From the NCBI GenBank assembly GCA_963580285.1, contig OY757014.1, positions 17,772,088 to 17,836,087 of the forward strand: a stretch of DNA of 64,000 bases. The letters are read 5' to 3'. Within the stretch, counting starts at the first letter, position 1, and each line of letters begins with the position of its first letter. The notes under the pieces are model-generated. The model was not told where the DNA came from. It saw only the letters and a program-made list of their open reading frames with translations, and did no database searches. Below, in pieces: positions 21,602-31,430 of the stretch. Position numbers and translations under genes: made by a program. This DNA is from Lucinisca nassula. Lineage: Eukaryota > Mollusca > Bivalvia > Lucinida > Lucinidae.

Positions 21602-24136
21602 TGTTACGAGATGGAATAGGAAACCTCTCTGGTGCTTATGCACATCTAAATTATTTTAGTAGATATATGGTAGGGCGGTGCGAGTGAAATATTTTAGGTG
21701 AAATATGGTACGCAAACTATGCGGCTCCATGAACAAGTCATGCACATATCATACGATGTATGCATGAGTGGTTTATAGAGAGCTGTTTTTTTACGATACA
21801 GGGGGCCGCTAAAAGGCCGAGTCCTATAGAATTTGCCTAAAAATCGCCAACCGCCAAATTGTGCCATATATGATTTTTATTCCCGTCACGTGTTGTGTGG
21901 GTGTTCGTTTTGACAGGAGTCATGTCATTGATTATAGGGTCGTTTCATCAATTTTTCCTATGGGAAATATACTATTTGAAGGCAAATCCATTATCTACTC
22001 GATTTTGCTATCTGGCTTTGTTTGTGGCCGGTATCTCCACTTCCCCACGAACAAAGCAAGGTAATACGAGTAGGCATGATTTTCCGGTGGTATTCATAGA
22101 TATATAAACCCTGAAAAAAGCGGACACTTTAGCAGCAGGTCAAGTTGTAAGAGAGAACACAACATTGTGACGGGGAAATAGAAAGTATATTGAAAGGTAT
22201 GTTAAATCTATGTTTAGTATTATTTTTGTATGAACATGCTTGTAGGTTTTGGAGGGGTTTACTTCTAGTATACCCCAACTTTCTGAAGCCTATTCTGAGT
22301 TCACTGTTGTGGCCTGTAGTGATTAGGCTACTAGCTTTGCCAGCTAGACGTCGCAGAATTGATCCCAGGCTTCTCCAGTAGTAGAATGAGTCTTTCTAAG
22401 TGAGGTCCCCTAGATGTTGGTGAGACGTAAAGTTTGGACACCCGCTCATTCTGGATTCATTTAGGCTTTTAGACCCCTTTTGTAGAATGTAATTAATAAA
22501 CACCGGGTCACTTGTTTGATCCATGACTTTTGACTAGCTGTGGTTGGAAACCGTGGTTCCGTCCCAATATGATATTAGGTGTAGAGGGGACGTAAACTTA
22601 AGACGGGTTTAACCATATCTTCATCATCAGGGCAAACTCTTACAAGAGCCTGTTGGGTTATCCGTGATGATGAACTGTAATGAATTTTATTTTACAAGCA
22701 TGTTCACGTTGATTAGAAATAATTTTGTTCAAGAAGAATTACGAGTTCATTTTGTAATGATGCCGTTTTTGTCTGATAACTCAGTTTGTGCATGTATGTA
22801 CATATAAAGAACGTGATGATGATAAGTGGGAGTAGTTGGTCGCCACACGTCATAACGGCCTGAGCGGCGGGGATGACGTCAGCTGCGTCATCGGCGTCGC
22901 GAGGACGGTTGTGACGGGGTGCCTACCAAATAGAGAGAATTTACGGCAAACAGTGTTGGCCCATATGAGACACTAACAAATGTGTGGATTATAGATGAAA
23001 ATCTTCTGTTGTAGTTTCTATCTGTTATTAATGTATTGAATTTGTGAATAGCTATATTTGTGAGCCGTGTTGCGGAGAAGGATATGAAATAGAGATTGTT
23101 ATGTTTCCTGTAATTGGCGGCTGACCAGGTAGCGCAAAGGCGTGGTCTGTTCAATTGCCTCTTACTTGTGATAATGTAGTGAGCACAAATTTGATGAGTA
23201 TTATGCTCAGTAGTAGTGAGCATTAATTGATTTCTGTAGTGCTCAGTAAGGAAACATGAACTTTGAGTATTATTGTGTCAAGCGCTGGGTGCCGATAATT
23301 TGATGCACAGTCGAGTTGAGTTCTGCTGTACGGTTATTTGTCGCATGCACTAATCAGCCTGTATGTCTGGTCGGCGCATGCGCAATAGCGGTGTATGCAT
23401 GAACATATTCTTACTTCTCCGGGAGGGGGATCATGATATAGCATGTATGTTTTGTGACTCGTTTCTAGTCCCGTTATCGTAATTTGCAGGCATAACAATG
23501 TGTGACCTGCTGCTCCCTGCTTCATAGCAGCAGGTACTGGTACGACGCTAGGCGTTAGGGTCCAGCAAGGGCGGACAGACCGCCGTAATCAGCGCTTACC
23601 AGGATAGAAGCAGATTCTTCTAAATCATTGTTCGTTGTAAACAAATGTGATCATGGAAGAGGTCAACTTACCTTATTTGGACGATCACTAAACGTCTGAT
23701 CAGCAAACGTGATCGCTAATCCTAGGATTATCAACTATGTTGATAGACTAGTTTTACTAGTTCGCGAGAGGAAGTGTCACGCGAGTGGGGGATTCACCCT
23801 AAGTTATAAACTGGCCAGTCGCGTCTTGTGTTGTTTCTTTTTTTGTTTTTGTTGTTGTTTTTGTTGTTTGCTTCTGTAGGTATTCACTTCACCCGTTCCG
23901 AGCACAGAACAGTGTTTTGCCTTCGGAGCGGACGTCGTGAGTTGGCTACAGAAGCAACAAATTGTGATGTTTTGTGTTAGTAAGTGTTGTATGTAGATAC
24001 TGTAAATAATTCATGTCATTCATTTAACATCTTTCTTGTGCCTTACCCCACAGCTGCCCGTACACCTGTCAGAGATCACGCTCGGTTGTCTTGTCAGCAT
24101 GGGGGTTTGCGGGACGCCGTAAACCCACATGTAACA
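21602..24136 (+). repeat. 5' LTR
   Basis: Offset by exactly 6,923 bp from the 3' LTR with no length change. Unusually long for a Ty3/gypsy LTR. It contains a TATA-like box at 22101-22107, AATAAA at 22495-22500, a CRE-type TGACGTCA at 22874-22881 and a second TATA-like TTATAAA at 23804-23810. Open frames inside it (for example 22888-23223, minus) occur in both LTRs but show no domain. Confidence 0.95.
22101..22107 (+). promoter_or_regulatory. Candidate TATA box of the LTR promoter
   Basis: TATATAA upstream of AATAAA (22495), the order expected for U3-R in an LTR. The element transcript would then start near 22130. Alternative: TTATAAA at 23804. Neither is proven. Confidence 0.4.
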
Positions 24137-24138
24137 TT

Positions 24139-24147
24139 TGGTGTCAG
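24139..24147 (+). other. Primer-binding site
   Basis: TGGTGTCAG lies 2 nt after the 5' LTR. Its first bases complement a CCA-tailed tRNA 3' end; TGGTGTCAG is the start commonly seen for tRNA-Leu primers, though the following bases (TAAAGTGCGG) match less well. Confidence 0.65.
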
Positions 24148-24877
24148 TAAAGTGCGGATTTGATCTCTGGCTGGTGTTCCCGGCTGTGGAACAGCACATT
24201 GATACTCTGAATCATCAATTTAAAAAAAAAAAAAAAAAAAAAAATGTATTGACAGCTACATTTAGGAATTAACTTGAATCTTCCTTCCTGCGTTGATGAA
24301 GTGCGAAACCCATGTATTCAACTGAATGGATACTGACAAGTCGATAATTTCTGAGCAGGAAGGCAAGGCAAACCCCACTTTTTCTTGGTAACGAAAAATT
24401 TAAGTAGACCCCACTTAATTGTGTTACCTGACATTCTACTAAGTTAAACTAGAGTTACTAATTGATCTTACCCACACATGGTTCTGACGTAGTGACGTTA
24501 ACAATTTACTGACGTTGACATAACGTTAGCGTTAATATTTACGCTGTGGCTTGAGGTTAGGTATGACGTAATAGAAACATTAATGGTGACTTGTTATGAT
24601 CGGAGTTTTGTAATGTGATGAAACTTCGGATTGTAGCATTTTACTGTAAACGTCGTCAGTTTATGACGTCATATTAGACTACCAGTACGCAACGTCATAC
24701 TTTGCTGAAAGCATTTGACATTTCAAATCGCGTGTGCTTTAATAACTAACGTTTTAGTTAGATTAACGCGTATAACACATATCTTAACGTTTTAGTTAAG
24801 CCCATTCAATCATCACTGATCATAACTGATCAGTTTATAGTGGTTTTGATAGTAACGTGAGATTTACGTTATCAATA
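24148..24877 (+). promoter_or_regulatory. Untranslated leader rich in ACGT motifs
   Basis: A 730-bp leader between primer site and gag start. It has a run of about 20 A at 24222 and then 12 ACGT tetramers between 24481 and 24875, five of them in TGACGT, with a full TGACGTCA at about 24664. TGACGT(CA) is the known CREB/ATF-type bZIP core. Whether these act as enhancers is inference. No ORF of note. Confidence 0.4.
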
Positions 24878-27800
24878 ATGGAGCGTTTAATGCAAATGGG
24901 AAAGGACTTAGGTTATGAGGGGACGGAGTTACAAGGTTTTGTTAAAGAGCAGCAAGATATTGAGCGGGCGGAAAGGCAAGATCAAAGGGATTTAGAAAGG
25001 TTAAGGTCTGAAGAAAAGGAAAAGGAAAGGGCAGAAAAAGAAAAGGAAAGGGAGGAAAAGGAAAAGGAAAGGGCACATGAACTAGCTATATTGAATGTTA
25101 ATAAGGAACTTGAAATGGCACGCATTCAGACTGAAAGGGAGGCAAAAGAGATTAGTGAGGCCCATTTAGAAAAAATAAAACATGGGTTTGAGCTACAGCA
25201 CCAAGAATTAAGGAATCAGTTAGAAATGCAGAGAGCGAAGCTCGAGCTAGAATTTGAAAAGCAAAAAGCTGAGAAGGTGGCGCATGCCCGGGATCCTAAG
25301 TTACCTTATTTTGAAGAGGGTAAAGATAAAATGGATAGTTATTTATCTAGATTTGAGAAATATGCTACGGCTAATAAATGGGATAAGAGTGTTTGGGCCG
25401 CGTATTTAAGTGCATTGCTCAAAGGGCGCGCACTTGATGTATATGACCGGTTGTCAAATGAGGATGCGGCGGATTATGAAAAGTTAAAGGACGCTTTATT
25501 AAAGAATTTTGACATGACAGAGCGCGGATTTAGGAAGCAGTTTCGTTATAGTAGGCCCGAGAAATCAGAAACGTTCATACAGTTCAGTAGTAGACTGAGA
25601 AGTTATGTAGAAAAATGGCTTAATATGGCAAAGATAGAAAAATCTTTTCCGGCTGTCTGTGATTTTTTGGCAAGGGATCAGTTCCTGGAGTCATGTAATA
25701 GAGAACTGTATGTACATCTGAAGCCAAAACAGTTTGGTAATTTAGATGAAATGGCTAGGGAGGCAGATTTGTTTGCAGAAGCGCGCGGGGGCGTATATAG
25801 TTGCATTAATAAGGGGCAACGCGATAATAGAGGCGCAGCGCAGGGTAAACAGGACAAAGTTGACTCGAACAAACCGAGTGGTAGACCGGATATCAAGTGT
25901 AGCATATGCGGTAAGGGGCATTTAACAATTAAATGTTTTAAGAACCCCGACAGGAAACAATTGTATAGCGCAGAGGTAGGAGCAACTGGAGTTGGGGATA
26001 GCGGTGTTAAGGAAAATTTTAACACGCGCGTAGAGGCTCAAGGTTCTCAGGTTAAGAATGAGAATACGCAGAATGTAGGTCGTGGTTATACACGTGGTCG
26101 TGGTAATTTTAGAGGGTCTTTTCGCGGACGCGGTAAAAATAATAGCACACCACGTGGCGCAGCACACCAAGTTAGTTTTTGTCAGACAGAAGTAACTAGG
26201 AAAGGTGATGAGATTGGAAGTATTTTTGAAAATAAGGTTGGTGATCCTTTGATTTCGGATAGGGAGGAGTGTAGTAAGGAAACTAGGGAAGGTGTCTGTT
26301 ACTTCTTAAAGGCAAGGATACCGACGGCACAAGGTTTGGTTAATAATAAAAAGGTGGTTGTATTAAGAGATACTGGGTGTACAGGCTGTGTCGTTCGGAG
26401 AAGTTTGGTTTCGGATAGTCAGTTAATAGGAAAGGAATCAAATGTTACGTTGATTGATGAATCCACACAAAGGTATCCTTTGGCAATGATTGACATTGAT
26501 TGTCCTTTTTTCACTGGGAAAACTGAAGCTTTGTGTATGGATGATACGTTGTACGATTTGGTTATCGGTAACATTGATGGATCAAAACTTCCTGATATGT
26601 CTCATTTCTCAGCTGCGGCTGTAACTAGGTCTCAAACTAGGCAGGATGAGAAGCCTTACAGAAAACTTAAGGTTCCCGATCAGATCATTAACGATGACAA
26701 GGAGGCTTTCAAGCAAGCTCAGGTTGATGATCCAACTTTGGAAAACATCAGGAAAAGGGTTGTATCTGGGAACAAGACTGTGAGTCGTGGTTTAAACCGA
26801 GGTGAAACTAGGTTTATTGAGAAAAAAGGGTTGGCATATAGGGAGTTCACCAAGGGTAACAAAGTCTCTTTCCAACTTGTGGTCCCTCAAAGTTTCCGAG
26901 GAAAGGTGTTGAAACTGGCTCATGAAACGCTTATGTCTGGACATATGGGTATTAGGAAGACATTGGATAGAGTTGTAACTGAGTTTTACTGGCCCGGTAT
27001 TTGCGGTGATGTCGCTAGATTTTGTAAATCTTGTGATATTTGTCAGAGAACTATTCAGAAAGGTCGGGTCACTAAAGTACCTCTAGGAAAAATGCCATTG
27101 ATTGATACGCCATTTAAGAGGGTGGCAGTGGACATAGTTGGTCCAATTGAGCCTCGATCTGATAGGAAATCTCGGTATATTTTAACCATGATAGATTATG
27201 CGACAAGGTATCCAGAGGCGATAGCTTTACCGAGTATTGAGACGGAACGTGTCGCGGAAGCGCTTATTGAAATGTTTAGTAGGGTTGGCATTCCTGATGA
27301 AATGTTGACTGATTGTGGATCACAGTTTACTGCTGAGGTAATGAAGGAAGTCAGCAGACTTCTTTCTCTTCAACAGTTAACGTGTAGTCCGAGACACCCA
27401 ATTTGCAACGGACTGATAGAGCGTTTCCACGCTACGTTAAAGCAGATGTTACGTCGCATGTGTGCTGAACGTCCAAAAGATTGGGATAAATATCTTCCAG
27501 CTTTATTATTTGCGGTAAGGGAAGTCCCACAAGAGTCTTTAGGATACTCCCCTTTTGAGTTGTTATATGGACGTAACGTCAGAGGTCCAATGGCAATATT
27601 AAGAGAATTATGGGCTGAAGAGGTACGCGATGAGCAAGTTCTTTCGACGTATCAATACGTTATTGAGCTTAGGGAACGGTTAGAGCAGACATGCAAATTA
27701 GCGCGTGATAATTTAAAGAAGGTTCAGATTAAGCAGAAAGCTTATTATGATAAAGGCGCGAGGTCGCGTAAATTTGACGTCGGCGACAAAGTACTGTTGT

Positions 27801-28363
27801 TACTACCGACAGACAGTAATAAATTATTGCTTCAATGGAAAGGTCCTTATGAAGTGGTTGAGGTAGTGAACAGAATGGATTATAAGATTGACGTCAATGG
27901 AAATGTTAACACATATCACGCTAATATACTGAAACAGTATGTTGAGCGTCAGACTGTGACGTCTCATTGTCTGATCTCTAAACCTATGATGTCGACAGAC
28001 AGTCATGACAGAAATGACGTCGACGAATCTTCATTTGAAGAAAGCAGTTTTCAAACTGCAGAGCAACCGGAAAGTGACGGAGACGTTAGCGTCCCACACA
28101 CACTAACGTCAGTAGAGAGTGAGGAAACAGAGGAGAGTGAGGAGACAGAAGGGCTGAGAGAACAGCGCCTTGCAGGACTGACATGTCAGACAGACCAAAT
28201 TATATGTACCACATTTATGTCAGAACCTGTTAAATCAATCAAATCTGTTAAGCCAGAAAGGCCACCTCCAGTAAGATTAAAACGATATCCGTTTTCTAAT
28301 AAACAACAGAGTGTCAGGGGAACAGGAAAATTCTGGGGCAAACCACCTTGGCTTACTAGCTAA
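24878..28363 (+). CDS. Gag-protease-integrase polyprotein without RT
   Basis: ATG at 24878 (A at -3, G at +4); the frame is open 21 nt further up but without ATG. The 1161-aa product has a charged coiled coil (residues about 20-135), a SCAN-like gag region (about 215-310), a CCHC knuckle C-X2-C-X3-H-X4-C (341-353), an Arg/Gly-rich stretch (about 405-430), an aspartic protease with LRDTGCTG (Asp498), an integrase HHCC zinc finger (His682, His689, Cys719, Cys722), catalytic Asp752, Asp812 and Glu848 (D-X59-D-X35-E), a GPY-type C-terminal module (about 987) and an acidic tail. The protease runs into integrase with only about 110 residues between, and 160 nt separate the stop from the 3' LTR, so no room exists for RT or RNase H. 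Probably makes particles and integrates, but must borrow RT. The frame is intact and undegraded. Confidence 0.92.
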   Translation: MERLMQMGKDLGYEGTELQGFVKEQQDIERAERQDQRDLERLRSEEKEKERAEKEKEREEKEKERAHELAILNVNKELEMARIQTEREAKEISEAHLEKIKHGFELQHQELRNQLEMQRAKLELEFEKQKAEKVAHARDPKLPYFEEGKDKMDSYLSRFEKYATANKWDKSVWAAYLSALLKGRALDVYDRLSNEDAADYEKLKDALLKNFDMTERGFRKQFRYSRPEKSETFIQFSSRLRSYVEKWLNMAKIEKSFPAVCDFLARDQFLESCNRELYVHLKPKQFGNLDEMAREADLFAEARGGVYSCINKGQRDNRGAAQGKQDKVDSNKPSGRPDIKCSICGKGHLTIKCFKNPDRKQLYSAEVGATGVGDSGVKENFNTRVEAQGSQVKNENTQNVGRGYTRGRGNFRGSFRGRGKNNSTPRGAAHQVSFCQTEVTRKGDEIGSIFENKVGDPLISDREECSKETREGVCYFLKARIPTAQGLVNNKKVVVLRDTGCTGCVVRRSLVSDSQLIGKESNVTLIDESTQRYPLAMIDIDCPFFTGKTEALCMDDTLYDLVIGNIDGSKLPDMSHFSAAAVTRSQTRQDEKPYRKLKVPDQIINDDKEAFKQAQVDDPTLENIRKRVVSGNKTVSRGLNRGETRFIEKKGLAYREFTKGNKVSFQLVVPQSFRGKVLKLAHETLMSGHMGIRKTLDRVVTEFYWPGICGDVARFCKSCDICQRTIQKGRVTKVPLGKMPLIDTPFKRVAVDIVGPIEPRSDRKSRYILTMIDYATRYPEAIALPSIETERVAEALIEMFSRVGIPDEMLTDCGSQFTAEVMKEVSRLLSLQQLTCSPRHPICNGLIERFHATLKQMLRRMCAERPKDWDKYLPALLFAVREVPQESLGYSPFELLYGRNVRGPMAILRELWAEEVRDEQVLSTYQYVIELRERLEQTCKLARDNLKKVQIKQKAYYDKGARSRKFDVGDKVLLLLPTDSNKLLLQWKGPYEVVEVVNRMDYKIDVNGNVNTYHANILKQYVERQTVTSHCLISKPMMSTDSHDRNDVDESSFEESSFQTAEQPESDGDVSVPHTLTSVESEETEESEETEGLREQRLAGLTCQTDQIICTTFMSEPVKSIKSVKPERPPPVRLKRYPFSNKQQSVRGTGKFWGKPPWLTS

Positions 28364-28509
28364 ATGTTACTTAAGAAAATTTGGGGGCAGACTACCTTAG
28401 TAGGTAATTCTTCGCACGGTTGTTGTGTAAATAGCTGTCTTGTTTAGATAGGTTCATCCTATTCCATCTCTGTACACAAAGAAAAAACATTTCTGATTGT
28501 TTTTTCTCC

Positions 28510-28520
28510 AAAAGGGGAAA
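28510..28520 (+). other. Polypurine tract
   Basis: AAAAGGGGAAA ends 4 nt before the 3' LTR; it would prime plus-strand DNA. The 28364-28509 stretch between stop and tract carries no ORF. Confidence 0.75.
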
Positions 28521-28524
28521 CCTT

Positions 28525-31059
28525 TGTTACGAGATGGAATAGGAAACCTCTCTGGTGCTTATGCACATCTAAATTATTTTAGTAGATATATGGTAGGGCG
28601 GTGCGAGTGAAATATTTTAGGTGAAATATGGTACGCAAACTATGCGGCTCCATGAACAAGTCATGCACATATCATACGATGTATGCATGAGTGGTTTATA
28701 GAGAGCTGTTTTTTTACGATACAGGGGGCCGCTAAAAGGCCGAGTCCTATAGAATTTGCCTAAAAATCGCCAACCGCCAAATTGTGCCATATATGATTTT
28801 TATTCCCGTCACGTGTTGTGTGGGTGTTCGTTTTGACAGGAGTCATGTCATTGATTATAGGGTCGTTTCATCAATTTTTCCTATGGGAAATATACTATTT
28901 GAAGGCAAATCCATTATCTACTCGATTTTGCTATCTGGCTTTGTTTGTGGCCGGTATCTCCACTTCCCCACGAACAAAGCAAGGTAATACGAGTAGGCAT
29001 GATTTTCCGGTGGTATTCATAGATATATAAACCCTGAAAAAAGCGGACACTTTAGCAGCAGGTCAAGTTGTAAGAGAGAACACAACATTGTGACGGGGAA
29101 ATAGAAAGTATATTGAAAGGTATGTTAAATCTATGTTTAGTATTATTTTTGTATGAACATGCTTGTAGGTTTTGGAGGGGTTTACTTCTAGTATACCCCA
29201 ACTTTCTGAAGCCTATTCTGAGTTCACTGTTGTGGCCTGTAGTGATTAGGCTACTAGCTTTGCCAGCTAGACGTCGCAGAATTGATCCCAGGCTTCTCCA
29301 GTAGTAGAATGAGTCTTTCTAAGTGAGGTCCCCTAGATGTTGGTGAGACGTAAAGTTTGGACACCCGCTCATTCTGGATTCATTTAGGCTTTTAGACCCC
29401 TTTTGTAGAATGTAATTAATAAACACCGGGTCACTTGTTTGATCCATGACTTTTGACTAGCTGTGGTTGGAAACCGTGGTTCCGTCCCAATATGATATTA
29501 GGTGTAGAGGGGACGTAAACTTAAGACGGGTTTAACCATATCTTCATCATCAGGGCAAACTCTTACAAGAGCCTGTTGGGTTATCCGTGATGATGAACTG
29601 TAATGAATTTTATTTTACAAGCATGTTCACGTTGATTAGAAATAATTTTGTTCAAGAAGAATTACGAGTTCATTTTGTAATGATGCCGTTTTTGTCTGAT
29701 AACTCAGTTTGTGCATGTATGTACATATAAAGAACGTGATGATGATAAGTGGGAGTAGTTGGTCGCCACACGTCATAACGGCCTGAGCGGCGGGGATGAC
29801 GTCAGCTGCGTCATCGGCGTCGCGAGGACGGTTGTGACGGGGTGCCTACCAAATAGAGAGAATTTACGGCAAACAGTGTTGGCCCATATGAGACACTAAC
29901 AAATGTGTGGATTATAGATGAAAATCTTCTGTTGTAGTTTCTATCTGTTATTAATGTATTGAATTTGTGAATAGCTATATTTGTGAGCCGTGTTGCGGAG
30001 AAGGATATGAAATAGAGATTGTTATGTTTCCTGTAATTGGCGGCTGACCAGGTAGCGCAAAGGCGTGGTCTGTTCAATTGCCTCTTACTTGTGATAATGT
30101 AGTGAGCACAAATTTGATGAGTATTATGCTCAGTAGTAGTGAGCATTAATTGATTTCTGTAGTGCTCAGTAAGGAAACATGAACTTTGAGTATTATTGTG
30201 TCAAGCGCTGGGTGCCGATAATTTGATGCACAGTCGAGTTGAGTTCTGCTGTACGGTTATTTGTCGCATGCACTAATCAGCCTGTATGTCTGGTCGGCGC
30301 ATGCGCAATAGCGGTGTATGCATGAACATATTCTTACTTCTCCGGGAGGGGGATCATGATATAGCATGTATGTTTTGTGACTCGTTTCTAGTCCCGTTAT
30401 CGTAATTTGCAGGCATAACAATGTGTGACCTGCTGCTCCCTGCTTCATAGCAGCAGGTACTGGTACGACGCTAGGCGTTAGGGTCCAGCAAGGGCGGACA
30501 GACCGCCGTAATCAGCGCTTACCAGGATAGAAGCAGATTCTTCTAAATCATTGTTCGTTGTAAACAAATGTGATCATGGAAGAGGTCAACTTACCTTATT
30601 TGGACGATAACTAAACGTCTGATCAGCAAACGTGATCGCTAATCCTAGGATTATCAACTATGTTGATAGACTAGTTTTACTAGTTCGCGAGAGGAAGTGT
30701 CACGCGAGTGGGGGATTCACCCTAAGTTATAAACTGGCCAGTCGCGTCTTGTGTTGTTTCTTTTTTTGTTTTTGTTGTTGTTTTTGTTGTTTGCTTCTGT
30801 AGGTATTCACGTCACCCGTTCCGAGCACAGAACAGTGTTTTGCCTTCGGAGCGGACGTCGTGAGTTGGCTACAGAAGCAACAAATTGTGATGTTTTGTGT
30901 TAGTAAGTGTTGTATGTAGATACTGTAAATAATTCATGTCATTCATTTAACATCTTTCTTGTGCCTTACCCCACAGCTGCCCGTACACCTGTCAGAGATC
31001 ACGCTCGGTTGTCTTGTCAGCATGGGGGTTTGCGGGACGCCGTAAACCCACATGTAACA
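28525..31059 (+). repeat. 3' LTR
   Basis: Same length as the 5' LTR with two substitutions found by eye. The predicted polyadenylation signal is AATAAA at 29418-29423. Confidence 0.95.
29418..29423 (+). terminator. Candidate polyadenylation signal in 3' LTR
   Basis: AATAAA, about 390 bp downstream of the TATA-like box of the same LTR (29024-29030). Consistent with R-region processing; not proven. Confidence 0.4.
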
Positions 31060-31430
31060 CCCACATCTCATTTGTCACTGTCAAGTTGATCCACAGTCCC
31101 TTGATCCATATCAAGTTGACCTACATCTCATTTGTCCCTGTCAAGTTGATCCACAGTCCCTTGATCCCTATCAAGTTGTCCTACATCTCATTTGTCACTG
31201 TCAAGTTGATCCACAGTCCCTTGATCCCTATCAAGTTGACCCACATCTCATTGATCACTCTCAAGTTGATTCACAGCTCCTTGAGCCAAATCAAGTTGAC
31301 CCACATTCTGTTGATCCCTATCAAGTTGACCCTAAGCCTGTGGATCCATATCAAGTTTATCCACATCTCACTGATTCAAATCAAGTCCATCCACATCCGG
31401 TTGATCTATATAAAGTCCACTTTAAGTTGC
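31060..31430 (+). repeat. Minisatellite, right part after the LTR element
   Basis: The 60-bp unit resumes with CCCACATCTCATTTG and grades into the diverged 30-bp units that align with the right end of 6552-6930. The following 31431-33381 is duplicon B sequence matching 6931-8911, with hairpin units at about 32010-32065, 32280-32345, 32535-32600 and a deleted one near 33115-33165; no gene. Confidence 0.85.

Larger units (their letters stand above)
21602..31059 (+). mobile_element. LTR retrotransposon lacking reverse transcriptase
   Basis: A 9,458-bp element with 2,535-bp LTRs at both ends, beginning TGTTAC and ending GTAACA. The 5-bp target duplication CCCAC lies at 21597-21601 and 31060-31064. 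A tRNA-complementary primer site follows the 5' LTR and a purine tract precedes the 3' LTR. Its single long ORF encodes gag, protease and integrase. No RT or RNase H is present in any frame. I found two LTR differences by eye (23686 C/30609 A; 23888 T/30811 G), so insertion is recent. Gag and integrase resemble the Gmr1-like Ty3/gypsy group as I recall it, in which integrase precedes RT. Confidence 0.92.

Noticed and set aside
20831..21619. 262-codon open frame with a 20-residue repeat
   Set aside because: It is a 60-bp minisatellite whose length is divisible by three; no start context or domain, and the frame ends in the LTR element.
22888..23223. 111-aa minus-strand frame in each LTR
   Set aside because: Present twice only because the LTR is duplicated; antisense to the element and without recognisable features.
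24857..24877. Start of the gag-protease-integrase ORF at 24857
   Set aside because: That codon is GTG; the first ATG in frame is 24878 with strong context, as expected in an animal.
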